Source: Kaistia adipata DSM 17808 | GTDB taxonomy: Bacteria; Pseudomonadota; Alphaproteobacteria; Rhizobiales; Kaistiaceae | Assembly: GCF_000423225.1 (NCBI RefSeq) | Contig: NZ_KE383991.1 | Coordinates: forward strand, 1,312,217-1,376,216 | DNA length: 64,000 bases | Direction: 5' to 3' | In this document: positions 18,262 through 25,843 of the stretch, in pieces | Numbering within the stretch: position 1 is the stretch's first letter | Layout of the letters: each line of letters starts with the position of its first letter | Made by a program: the position numbers and the translations under genes | Notes under the pieces: generated by a model | Databases searched by the model: none | The model's input: the letters and a program-made list of their open reading frames with translations, nothing else | Told to the model about the DNA's origin: nothing

Positions 18262-18429
18262 GAGTCCGACCAATTGGTTACCGGATTTCGTGCAATTGAA
18301 TGATGCGGTGCTTTCCACACCAAATCGTTCGGAATCTCAAAGACGTCAGGCGATTCTCGAATAAATCGCATGAGGCCCTTGTGAGCACGAATCAGAATTT
18401 GTTAACCATTACGCGTTAGCCTTCGAATC
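18262..18429 (+). promoter_or_regulatory. ctrA upstream region with five GANTC (CcrM) sites
   Basis: The 463-bp gap 18044-18506 before ctrA holds GAGTC 18262-18266, GAATC 18332-18336, GATTC 18352-18356, GAATC 18389-18393 and GAATC 18425-18429. GANTC is methylated by CcrM, and in Caulobacter methylation of such a site represses ctrA P1. TTAA-type half sites also occur: TTAACC at about 18402-18407, TTAAT at about 18193, and a degenerate CTAA-N7-TTTAC at 18169-18184, which may be CtrA autoregulatory sites. The region is less GC-rich than its surroundings. Promoter start points cannot be fixed by reading. Confidence 0.65.
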
Positions 18430-18506
18430 GGGGTGAGCCGTTTTCCAAGCACCGGTCTGCAAGGCCCGGAGCGCCAAGCCCAGGATAGGCAATTGAGGGG
18501 ATTGGT

Positions 18507-19208
18507 ATGCGAGTTCTGCTGATCGAGGACGACAGCGCCACTGCGCAGAGCATCGAGCTGATGCTCAAGTCCGAGAATTTTAACGTCTACACGACGGATC
18601 TCGGCGAAGAGGGTGTCGATCTCGGCAAGCTCTACGACTACGATATCATTCTGCTCGACCTGAACCTGCCGGACATGTCCGGCTACGAGGTCCTGCGGTC
18701 GTTGCGCGTCGCCAAGGTCAAGACGCCGATCCTGATCCTCTCCGGCCTCGCCGGCATTGAGGACAAGGTGCGCGGCCTCGGCTTCGGCGCCGACGACTAC
18801 ATGACCAAGCCGTTCCACAAGGACGAGCTGGTCGCCCGCATCCACGCCATCGTCCGCCGCTCGAAGGGCCATGCCCAGTCGGTGATCATCACCGGCGAGC
18901 TGACCGTCAACCTCGACACCAAGACCGTCGAAGTTCATGGCAGCCGCGTGCACCTGACCGGCAAGGAATACCAGATGCTGGAGCTGCTCTCGCTCCGCAA
19001 GGGCACGACGCTGACCAAGGAAATGTTCCTGAACCACCTTTATGGCGGCATGGACGAGCCCGAACTGAAGATCATCGACGTCTTCATCTGCAAGCTGCGC
19101 AAGAAGCTGGCGACCGCCACCAACGGCCTCAACTACATCGAGACCGTCTGGGGTCGTGGCTACGTGCTGCGCGAGCCGGATGAAGCCGAGATGCGCGCGA
19201 GCGCATAG
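18507..19208 (+). CDS. ctrA: Cell-cycle transcriptional regulator CtrA
   Basis: 233 residues; ATG with GAGGGG upstream. Receiver domain (1-115) with phosphoacceptor Asp51 in [15 protein letters not shown] and Lys in [11 protein letters not shown]; OmpR-type winged helix (125-225) with [19 protein letters not shown] and [18 protein letters not shown], nearly invariant in alphaproteobacterial CtrA. It is phosphorylated via CckA and ChpT, binds TTAA-N7-TTAAC, blocks origin firing and activates flagellar and envelope genes. The C-terminus ends in Ala-Ser-Ala, similar to the short alanine-rich degron used for ClpXP proteolysis in Caulobacter. The promoter region holds clustered GANTC sites. A terminator follows. 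Confidence 0.97.
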   Translation: MRVLLIEDDSATAQSIELMLKSENFNVYTTDLGEEGVDLGKLYDYDIILLDLNLPDMSGYEVLRSLRVAKVKTPILILSGLAGIEDKVRGLGFGADDYMTKPFHKDELVARIHAIVRRSKGHAQSVIITGELTVNLDTKTVEVHGSRVHLTGKEYQMLELLSLRKGTTLTKEMFLNHLYGGMDEPELKIIDVFICKLRKKLATATNGLNYIETVWGRGYVLREPDEAEMRASA

Positions 19209-19232
19209 CCGGCCCTCCCCCGGCTCAGACTG

Positions 19233-19259
19233 AAAACCCCGCTGCGGCGGGGTTTTTTG
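19233..19259 (+). terminator. Rho-independent terminator of ctrA
   Basis: AAAACCCCGC and GCGGGGTTTTTT form a 6-bp GC stem flanked by A and T runs, 25 bp after the ctrA stop. It can also work, more weakly, in the opposite direction. Confidence 0.92.
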
Positions 19260-19366
19260 TGCCCGCAATCCGACCTCCGAGCTCCGGACAAACAAAAACC
19301 GCGCCGATCGGACGATCGACGCGGTCAGAATTCGAAGTCCGGATCGGACGCGCGGCGAATGCCGCC

Positions 19367-20110
19367 TCAGGCCTCGGCTGAGGCGACCGGCGCGGCGGCC
19401 TGCTCCTCGGTCACCTCGGTCACCTCGGTCACGGGCTCGTCGGCGACGGGCTCCACGACCTCGGCAGCCGCCGGGCGTGCCGTGATGATGACATCGGCGC
19501 CGTCGAGCACCGCCGCCACGGTCATGCCGCTGACGCGGGCCAGCAGGCCGGCGTAATAGGGCTGCACGGCATGGGCATCGATGTTGACGTCGACGATCGC
19601 GCCGGGGATCAGCTTCTCGAAGGCGGCGGGAATGCGGGCGCTCGGGCCCGAGCAGTGGAAGGTCACTTCCGGCTTCGCCGGCTCGCCCGTGATCGTCACC
19701 TTGATCAGACCGCCGCGCGGCACGGCCGCCACCGCCATCAGCACCAGGTTGAGGATGAGCTTGACCTGATTCTTCGGCATCAGCGCGCGCGGCGCGGTCC
19801 ATTCGAACGAGGCCTTCTCGCCCTCCATGTAGCCGCGCGCCACCTTCTCGGCGTCGCCGATGTCGATCTCGGCGCCGGCGGAACCGGCCGCGCCGAAGGC
19901 GAGACGGGCGAACTGCAGCTTGGCCGAAGCCTGGCGCGCGCTCTTGCGGATCAGGTCGAAGGCAAAGGCCTTCATCTCCTCGCCGTTCTCCTCGTCGAGA
20001 ACCTCGAGTCCGTTGTTGATGGCGCCGACCGGGGAGATGATGTCGTGGCAGACGCGGCTGCAGAGCAGCGCCGCGAGATCGAGGGCTTCGAGTTCGATCT
20101 CATTGGTCAT
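19367..20110 (-). CDS. chpT: Histidine phosphotransferase ChpT
   Basis: 247 residues. ChpT relays phosphate from the hybrid kinase CckA to CtrA and CpdR. The phosphoacceptor helix is seen near the start: LLCSRVCHDIISPVGAINNG, with His22 followed by Asp23. The rest is a degenerate ATPase-like domain (KNQVKLILNLVLMAVAAVP, then GLIKVTITG) as in the DHp/CA-like fold of Caulobacter ChpT. The last 35 residues are Val/Glu/Ala-rich with a VTEVTEVTEE repeat and look disordered. It converges on ctrA, its phosphorylation target, which strongly supports the call. Confidence 0.92.
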   Translation of the reverse strand: MTNEIELEALDLAALLCSRVCHDIISPVGAINNGLEVLDEENGEEMKAFAFDLIRKSARQASAKLQFARLAFGAAGSAGAEIDIGDAEKVARGYMEGEKASFEWTAPRALMPKNQVKLILNLVLMAVAAVPRGGLIKVTITGEPAKPEVTFHCSGPSARIPAAFEKLIPGAIVDVNIDAHAVQPYYAGLLARVSGMTVAAVLDGADVIITARPAAAEVVEPVADEPVTEVTEVTEEQAAAPVASAEA

Positions 20111-20361
20111 GACGCGTCATTCCCTCTTGTTTCAGCGCGAATCAGCCCATCAAAAGGGCGCTTCGGGGATACACCGATGGGCCGATGCTGCCAACCGCCG
20201 GCCGGTTGCCGCCCGGGACGGGCGATCGGCCCCGTGCCCAGATCCCGCCCAGATTTTTGAACTACACTTCGACGGTGATTCGCGCGCCTGCTGCCGGTCT
20301 CCACCCGTCGGGGATCGGGCCCGTGCCATGAAGCCGCCACGACACGAAGGAGCCGACCGAC

Positions 20362-20937
20362 ATGCATCGCAGCCTGCGACTGACCTTTCTCATTGCCCTG
20401 ATCGCGCTGGCCGCCCCGTTCCTCGCGCTCGGTTCCGCGAAGGCCCAGAGTCCGGACCGCTATTCCTCCGACGAGCTCATCAATACCGGCCACAGCTTCT
20501 TCGGCGAAGTGTCGGGCAGCCTCGCCTCGGTGGTCGAGCACGCCGTCTCGAAATACGGCCTGCCCAATGGCTACATCCTCGGCGAGCAGGGCTCCGGCGC
20601 GCTGTTCGCGGGCCTGCGCTACGGCAACGGCACGCTCTACACCAAGAATGCCGGCCAGCATCAGGTCTTCTTCCAGGGCCCGTCGCTCGGCTGGGACATC
20701 GGCGGCGACGGCTCGCGCGTCATGATGCTGGTCTACAACCTGCCTTCGGTCAGCGCGCTCTACACCCGCTATGGCGGCGTCAACGGCTCGGCCTATCTGG
20801 TCGGCGGCGTCGGCATGACCGTACTGTCGCGCAACGACGTCTTCATCGTGCCGATCGTCTCCGGCGTCGGCGCCCGCCTCGGCCTCAATGTCGGCTATCT
20901 GAAGTTCACCGACCGCCAGACCTGGAACCCCTTCTGA
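20362..20937 (+). CDS. eipA: Periplasmic envelope protein EipA (DUF1134)
   Basis: 191 residues with a Sec signal peptide (residues 1-28, cut after AKA). The mature part is the DUF1134 domain: ELINTGHSFFGEVSGSLA, YGLPNGYILGEQGSGAL, GPSLGWDIGGDGSRVM and GVGMTVLSRNDVFIVPI. In Brucella abortus the DUF1134 protein EipA is a small periplasmic beta-barrel-like protein needed for envelope stress resistance, and its gene is controlled by CtrA. Here it lies just beyond chpT, consistent with that link, although I see no perfect TTAA-N7-TTAAC site in the 250-bp gap upstream. It is divergent from chpT. Confidence 0.88.
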   Translation: MHRSLRLTFLIALIALAAPFLALGSAKAQSPDRYSSDELINTGHSFFGEVSGSLASVVEHAVSKYGLPNGYILGEQGSGALFAGLRYGNGTLYTKNAGQHQVFFQGPSLGWDIGGDGSRVMMLVYNLPSVSALYTRYGGVNGSAYLVGGVGMTVLSRNDVFIVPIVSGVGARLGLNVGYLKFTDRQTWNPF

Positions 20938-21165
20938 TCGGCCGCTGGCGGTCCCTTCGCCGCATCGGCCTGTGACGACCGTCACGGCGCCGCCGCAACA
21001 CCGGCGCCAGAATGACGCGAGCGACCGGCGCGCGCACGGTTACGCTGGACTCTCGACTTCCGAGGATGTCATTAGGGAGAAGCGCGCCGGGCGCGCGACG
21101 CCGATGCCTGAAGGGCCGGCCGTTTCGGCTCCCCACAGGCATGACCGACATCGGGAGACGATGCG

Positions 21166-22281
21166 TTGATCGAAGCAGTGATGTATTTCGCACTCGGCTT
21201 CCTGTCGGCGGGGATCGTCGCGCTTCTGCTCGGGCCGCCGCTGTGGCGACGCGCGCTGCGGCTGACCCGACGCGACATGGAACGGACGCTGCCGATGACG
21301 CGCGCCGAGATCCAAGCCGAGAAGGACCAGATCCGCGCCGGCTTCGCGCTGTCGATCAGCTCGCTCAACCAGACGATCGAGCGTCTGAAGGCGCAGGTCA
21401 CCGAGCAGTTCATCGACATCAACCGCAAGCGCGAGGTGATCACCCACCTCACCGCGCAGGGATCGCTCTCCGCCGATGACATCGTCGCGCTCGAGACGCG
21501 TCGCGCCGAGCTGGAAGCGCGCGTCGCCGAGAGCGACCTGGCGCTCGCCACCGGCATGGCGGAGCAGGCGACCACCGAGCGGGCGCTGGCGCTGACCCGC
21601 GAGAACCTCGCCGCCGCCGAGCTGGCCGCGCAGCAATCGGCGGCCGAGCGCGAGGCGCAGCGCCTGGAAATCATCGCCCGCGACACCGAGCTCGACAATC
21701 TGCGCGACGCGCTCGCCGCGATGAAGATGAGCTCGACGGTCAGCACGGTGGAGAGCGCCGGCTTCGAGAGCGAGATGGCCGCGCTCAAGGCCAACCTCGC
21801 CATCCAGCGCCGCATGAGCGAGGAACAGAGCGGACGCCAGAGCGAGAGCGAGGCGGCGATCAGCGCCGCCGTCGCCGAGCTGAAGAAGCGCGAGGCCGAC
21901 CTCGAGGCGGCGCATGGCCGCATCGAGGATCTCTCCGTGCGTCTGGTCGAGGCCGAAGCGGCCGAAATGGGCGCGATCGCCGTCAAGGAAGAGCGCGGCG
22001 CGCTCGCCAGCCGGATCACCGCGCTCGAAGACCTGAACGCCCGCCTCGAGGCCGAGGTCGCGACGCTGAAGCAGCGCACCGGCACCGCCAGCGCCGAGGA
22101 GACCGAACTGCTCCGCGGCAAGCTGATCGAATTCGGCGCCGCCGTCGCGCGGCTGGCGTCCGAGCGCGGCGACGGGCCGAGCCTCGTCACCGAATTGCCG
22201 CCGCCACCGGAGGAGCCCGCGCCGGCCGGTGGCCTGGCCGAGCGCATCCGCGCGCTGCAGCACGCCAGCGGCAATTCCTGA
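21166..22281 (+). CDS. Membrane-anchored coiled-coil protein of unknown function
   Basis: 371 residues. TTG start at 21166 with GGGAG upstream; an ATG at 21181 is the alternative. One N-terminal membrane helix (residues 6-26, YFALGFLSAGIVALLLGPP) is followed by about 300 residues of Ala/Glu/Arg-rich coiled coil with many heptads, then a Pro-rich and short amphipathic tail (LAERIRALQHA). Topology suggests a single anchor with a long cytoplasmic rod. It resembles unnamed coiled-coil proteins conserved in Rhizobiales. Its neighbourhood of ctrA, chpT and eipA suggests an envelope or cell-division role, which is inference. Its stop abuts that of the convergent epimerase. Confidence 0.75.
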   Translation: MIEAVMYFALGFLSAGIVALLLGPPLWRRALRLTRRDMERTLPMTRAEIQAEKDQIRAGFALSISSLNQTIERLKAQVTEQFIDINRKREVITHLTAQGSLSADDIVALETRRAELEARVAESDLALATGMAEQATTERALALTRENLAAAELAAQQSAAEREAQRLEIIARDTELDNLRDALAAMKMSSTVSTVESAGFESEMAALKANLAIQRRMSEEQSGRQSESEAAISAAVAELKKREADLEAAHGRIEDLSVRLVEAEAAEMGAIAVKEERGALASRITALEDLNARLEAEVATLKQRTGTASAEETELLRGKLIEFGAAVARLASERGDGPSLVTELPPPPEEPAPAGGLAERIRALQHASGNS

Positions 22282-23292
22282 TCAGTTCGCCCGCGCCAGC
22301 CCGGTTCCGGGCGGCATCGGCGCGACCGCCGGCATGCAGCCCATGCCGACCAGCGTTTCCCGCAGCGCCGTGACGAGCGGCGTGTGCGGCTCGGCGCCGA
22401 GGAAGGCGACCAGCCTGCGATTGTCGAGCTCGAGCCGCTCGCGCCAGAGATAGCGCATCTCCAGCAACTCCCGGAACGTCTCGATGAACGGCGCACCGAG
22501 CCTGACGGCGAGCCATGGGAAGCGCCGGATCGGCATGTCGGGCCGGCCGAGAACCTCGCGCACCGCCTCCGCGATCTCGATGCCACGCTCGAAATAGTGG
22601 CCGCGGAAATGGAACGTCTCGAACGGGCCGAGATCGTCGGCGCGTTCGACGAGGCGTGCGAAGGTTTCCGCCAGATCCGGCAGATAGGCCCAGGCGTGGC
22701 CGACTTCGGGATCGCCGGGATAGCTGATCCGCTTTGCCGCCCCGCCCGCCTTGACGATGCCCGCCCCGAACCAGTTGTTGCCGGCCCGGGGGCCGAAGAA
22801 GTCGCCGGCCCGCACGATCAGCACCGGCGTGCCCTCCCCCGCCGCCTGGCGGAGCCGCGTTTCCATCGCCACGCGGATCCGCCCCTTGCGGGTGACCGGG
22901 TTCTGTGGCGATCGCTCGTCGACGAGAGGACCTGCGTCCGGTCCGAAATTATAGACCGTGCCGGGAAAGACGATGCGGGCGCCGGCAGCCTTCGCCGCCG
23001 TGATGGTGCTTTCCAGCATCGGCAGGGCGAGGCCCTTCCAGTTGCGATAGCCGGGCGGGTTGGCGCCATGGAAGGCGATCGACGCGCCCTTCGACGCCGC
23101 GACCACCTCGGCCGCGTTCATGGCGTCGCCCTTGATCCAGGTGATGCCCGCGCTCCCCGGCTTCGCGGCGGCTGCTTTCGGCGACCGCGCCAGTCCGCGC
23201 ACCGTCCAGCCCCGGGCGAGAAGCGCCCGCGCCACCGCGCCGCCGACCCCGCCCGTTGCGCCAACCACCAAAGCGATCCTGTTCTCCATCAT
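22282..23292 (-). CDS. NAD(P)-dependent epimerase/dehydratase (extended SDR)
   Basis: 336 residues; the ATG at 23292 has AAGGAG upstream, with a second ATG one codon later. N-terminal Rossmann nucleotide-binding motif is VVGATGGVGGAVARALL (GxxGxxG), and the mid part has PGTVYNFGPDAGP, with Tyr in place of the classical YxxxK start, and RAGDFFGPRAGNNW. The substrate cannot be deduced. It is divergent from a LysR regulator about 100 bp away, which probably controls it. Not an operon with neighbours; its stop abuts that of the coiled-coil gene. Confidence 0.82.
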   Translation of the reverse strand: MMENRIALVVGATGGVGGAVARALLARGWTVRGLARSPKAAAAKPGSAGITWIKGDAMNAAEVVAASKGASIAFHGANPPGYRNWKGLALPMLESTITAAKAAGARIVFPGTVYNFGPDAGPLVDERSPQNPVTRKGRIRVAMETRLRQAAGEGTPVLIVRAGDFFGPRAGNNWFGAGIVKAGGAAKRISYPGDPEVGHAWAYLPDLAETFARLVERADDLGPFETFHFRGHYFERGIEIAEAVREVLGRPDMPIRRFPWLAVRLGAPFIETFRELLEMRYLWRERLELDNRRLVAFLGAEPHTPLVTALRETLVGMGCMPAVAPMPPGTGLARAN

Positions 23293-23375
23293 GATCCGGC
23301 TCCTTGTCCGAGTTGCTGCAGACAAGATCGGCCCGAACGCCATCATCCGGAATTGTTGAAGTTCGACTGGTGATC

Positions 23376-23389
23376 ATGCATTTTTGCAT
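23376..23389. promoter_or_regulatory. Palindrome ATGCA-TTTT-TGCAT between epimerase and LysR genes
   Basis: Perfect 5-bp inverted repeat with a 4-bp T spacer, ending two bases before the proposed LysR start at 23391 and about 85 bp from the divergent epimerase start. A dyad in the shared region of a LysR gene and its neighbour is typical of the autoregulatory LysR site. Confidence 0.45.
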
Positions 23390-23390
23390 A

Positions 23391-24296
23391 ATGACGCCGT
23401 CGTGGGATCACCTCCGCTCCTTCCTCGCCGTGCTGCGCGAGGGCAGTCTCTCCGCCGCCGCGCGCGGCCTGCGCCTGACGCAGCCGACCGTCGGCCGCCA
23501 CATCGACGAGCTGGAATCAGCCCTCGGCGTCGTGCTGTTCACGCGGTCGCAGTTGGGCCTCGCGCCGACCGAGGCCGCGCTGGAGCTGCGCCCGCATGCC
23601 GAAACCATGGCGGCGGCGGCCGAAGCGCTGGCGCGCACCGCCTCCGGGGAAGCGGCGGAGGCGCGGGGCGCGGTCCGGATCGCGGCGAGCGAGGTGGTCG
23701 GCGTCGAGATCCTGCCGCGCCTGCTGGAACCGTTTCAGCGTCTCTATCCGCAGATCGCGATCGAGCTGGTGGTGTCGAACCGCAACGAGGACCTTTTGCG
23801 GCGCGAGGCGGATATCGCGGTCCGCATGGTGGCGCCGACGCAGGCCGCTCTGCTGGCGCGGCGCATCGGTGCGATCGAGCTCGGCCTGCACGCGCATCGC
23901 CGCTATCTGGATCGGCGCGGAACGCCGGCGACGCTCGACGCCCTTGCCGGCCACGCGCTCATCGGCTTCGACCGCGAAACGACGGCGGTGCGCGCGCTGC
24001 AGAAGCTCGGCCTGCCGCTGACGCGCGAGATGTTCGCGATCCGCACCGACAGCGACACGACCCAGTTCTCCGCGATCCGCGCCGGCCTCGGCATCGGCGT
24101 CTGCCAGGCGCCGCTCGCGGCGCGCGATCCCGACCTCGTCCGCCTGCTGCCGGACGCGTTCGCCTATCCGCTCGAATGCTGGGTCGCCATGCACGAGGAT
24201 CTGAAGACGGTGCGGCGCATGCGGCTTGCCTTCGATCATCTCGTCGCCGGGCTCGACGCCTATGTCCGCGCCCGGGAGACGACGCCTTCCAAATAG
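23391..24296 (+). CDS. LysR-family transcriptional regulator
   Basis: 301 residues from ATG 23391 (MTPSWDHLRSFLAVLREGSL); another in-frame ATG at 23376 lies inside the palindrome, and neither has a good ribosome site. The N-terminal helix-turn-helix is seen in LSAAARGLRLTQPTVGRHIDELESALG, followed by the periplasmic-binding-like effector domain (VRIAASEVVGVEILPRLL, QFSAIRAGLGIGVCQAPLA). It probably controls the divergent epimerase gene; the effector is unknown. It converges on the phytase-like gene. Confidence 0.9.
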   Translation: MTPSWDHLRSFLAVLREGSLSAAARGLRLTQPTVGRHIDELESALGVVLFTRSQLGLAPTEAALELRPHAETMAAAAEALARTASGEAAEARGAVRIAASEVVGVEILPRLLEPFQRLYPQIAIELVVSNRNEDLLRREADIAVRMVAPTQAALLARRIGAIELGLHAHRRYLDRRGTPATLDALAGHALIGFDRETTAVRALQKLGLPLTREMFAIRTDSDTTQFSAIRAGLGIGVCQAPLAARDPDLVRLLPDAFAYPLECWVAMHEDLKTVRRMRLAFDHLVAGLDAYVRARETTPSK

Positions 24297-24332
24297 AAAG
24301 AGCGCGCCGGGCCGAAGCCGGACGCGCCCCTG
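24297..24332 (-). terminator. Terminator hairpin downstream of the phytase-like gene
   Basis: Read on the minus strand, GCGCG-t-CCGG and CCGG-CGCGC form a stem of about 9 bp with a short loop, followed by TCTTTCTATTT. It lies between the convergent stops at 24296 and 24365. Confidence 0.6.
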
Positions 24333-24364
24333 ATGCGTTTGAAGTACCGGCGGCGGCTGACGCC

Positions 24365-25720
24365 TTACTTCGCGGCGAGGAAATCCGCCACGTCGAGCAG
24401 GATGAACTCGTTGTCGGCGGCCTTGCCGATCTCGCGACCGCCCGAGAACGGCAGGTTGTTGTCGTTCGCCACCATGATGTGGGTGTCGTCGACGCGCATC
24501 ACGTCCTCGATGGTGAAGAACGGGAAGGTGAAGACGCCCTTCAAGTCACGGTCGGCGGCGGTCTTGACGATCGCCTTGCCGTCGGGATCGGCGACGTTCA
24601 TCAGGTCGATCTGCGCGACGCGGCGGATGAAGCCGTCCTTGTCGACGCTGGCGGTATCGACCAGCACGATGTTCTTGACCTTGGCCGGCAGCGGGTAGCA
24701 GGCCGACTTGTCCTCGCCCTTGCATTCGAGGCTCGGATCGCCCTCGCCATTGTCGCGCTCGATCACCAGCGCGCGGGTGTCGTCGATGAAGTTGAAGTCG
24801 CCGATCGCGGTCGCGCCGTCGGCGAGACGGAAGCGGAAGCTGTCGCCGGTCCAGGCGCCCTTGCCGGTATCGAAGGTCATGACCCGCAGGAAGCCGCCTT
24901 CCGGCTTGCCGTCGGCGCCCAGCAGCGGTTTCTCCAGCATCGCCCAGAGCAGGTCGGTCTTCGGCTGCAGGGCCATGCCCTCATAGCCGCCGGAGCGCTG
25001 CACGCGGAAATCCTTGCCCGGCGCGGCCGGCACGGTGACGCCGGGGGAGTCCGGCCCGCGCAGCACTTCGCCGTCGAGCTCGGTCGCGTAGACGGCGAGC
25101 ACGCGGCCATCGAGCGTGGCGCGGATGATCGACGGGCCGAATTCCTCGCCGATCCAGACCTCGTCGCCGAGCACCTGGATGCTCTCGGGATCGAAGTCGG
25201 CGCCGGTCAGGTAGCGGCTCTCCGTGCCCTCATAGGCGATGCGGAAGGGCACCTTGTGGTCGGGATCCCTGAGGAACACCGACTCCATCCGCTCGACCTT
25301 GCCGGTCTGGAAGTCGGGCTTCATGCGGTGGAAGAACAGCAGCGCGTCGGGGCTGTTCGCCTTGCTGCCGAAGCCGTTGTCGGTCAGCGTGTAGAGGCTG
25401 CCGTCGGGGGCGCGGTTCATGGCGAAGCCGGACATGCCCTGCACGGGCTGGCCGAGGAAGGGCAGCGAGATGCCGGTCGGATGGCTGCCATAGGCGGCGC
25501 CGACGTCGCCCATCACGCTCATCGGCGCTTCATTGCGCGTCTTGCCCGTGAACTTGCCGGAGACGAAGGCATCGCGCGGCGCGTCGGCCGGCGGCGCGAT
25601 CATCGTCATGGCCGGGAGATAGGCATGCCCCGCCAGCTTGGCGGGGAAGGTCTCGGCCGCCACGGCCGGGCCGGCCAGGGCCACCACGGCCACGGCGGCG
25701 AGAAGGGAGCGCAAACGCAT
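24365..25720 (-). CDS. Exported esterase-like activity of phytase family protein
   Basis: 451 residues; ATG at 25720 with AAAGGA upstream. A Sec signal peptide covers residues 1-22 (MRLRSLLAAVAVVALAGPAVAA), so the protein is periplasmic or secreted. The mature part fits the phytase-like esterase domain, a beta-propeller with acidic Ca-type loops: GMSGFAMNRAPDGSLYTLTDNGFG, TGADFDPESIQVLGDEVWIGEEFGPSIIRA, YEGMALQPKTDLLWAMLEKP and DNNLPFSGG near the end. Members are annotated as phosphoesterases; activity is mostly untested. It is a single gene with its own terminator, 120 bp from the hydantoinase gene. Confidence 0.85.
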   Translation of the reverse strand: MRLRSLLAAVAVVALAGPAVAAETFPAKLAGHAYLPAMTMIAPPADAPRDAFVSGKFTGKTRNEAPMSVMGDVGAAYGSHPTGISLPFLGQPVQGMSGFAMNRAPDGSLYTLTDNGFGSKANSPDALLFFHRMKPDFQTGKVERMESVFLRDPDHKVPFRIAYEGTESRYLTGADFDPESIQVLGDEVWIGEEFGPSIIRATLDGRVLAVYATELDGEVLRGPDSPGVTVPAAPGKDFRVQRSGGYEGMALQPKTDLLWAMLEKPLLGADGKPEGGFLRVMTFDTGKGAWTGDSFRFRLADGATAIGDFNFIDDTRALVIERDNGEGDPSLECKGEDKSACYPLPAKVKNIVLVDTASVDKDGFIRRVAQIDLMNVADPDGKAIVKTAADRDLKGVFTFPFFTIEDVMRVDDTHIMVANDNNLPFSGGREIGKAADNEFILLDVADFLAAK

Positions 25721-25843
25721 CGGGACGTCCTTTCGGAGAGGAAAATGCCCGCTCCGCATAAGCGCCCGACGTGACGCTCGCGTCTCAGCCCCATGGCAGT
25801 TTGATGAACCGCCCGGTTGTGCCGGACCCGGACCGTCGCCGCC

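Noticed and set aside
20972-20985. Palindrome GTGACG-AC-CGTCAC after eipA
   Set aside because: No T-run and no gene start nearby that it could control; likely part of a 3' hairpin or chance.
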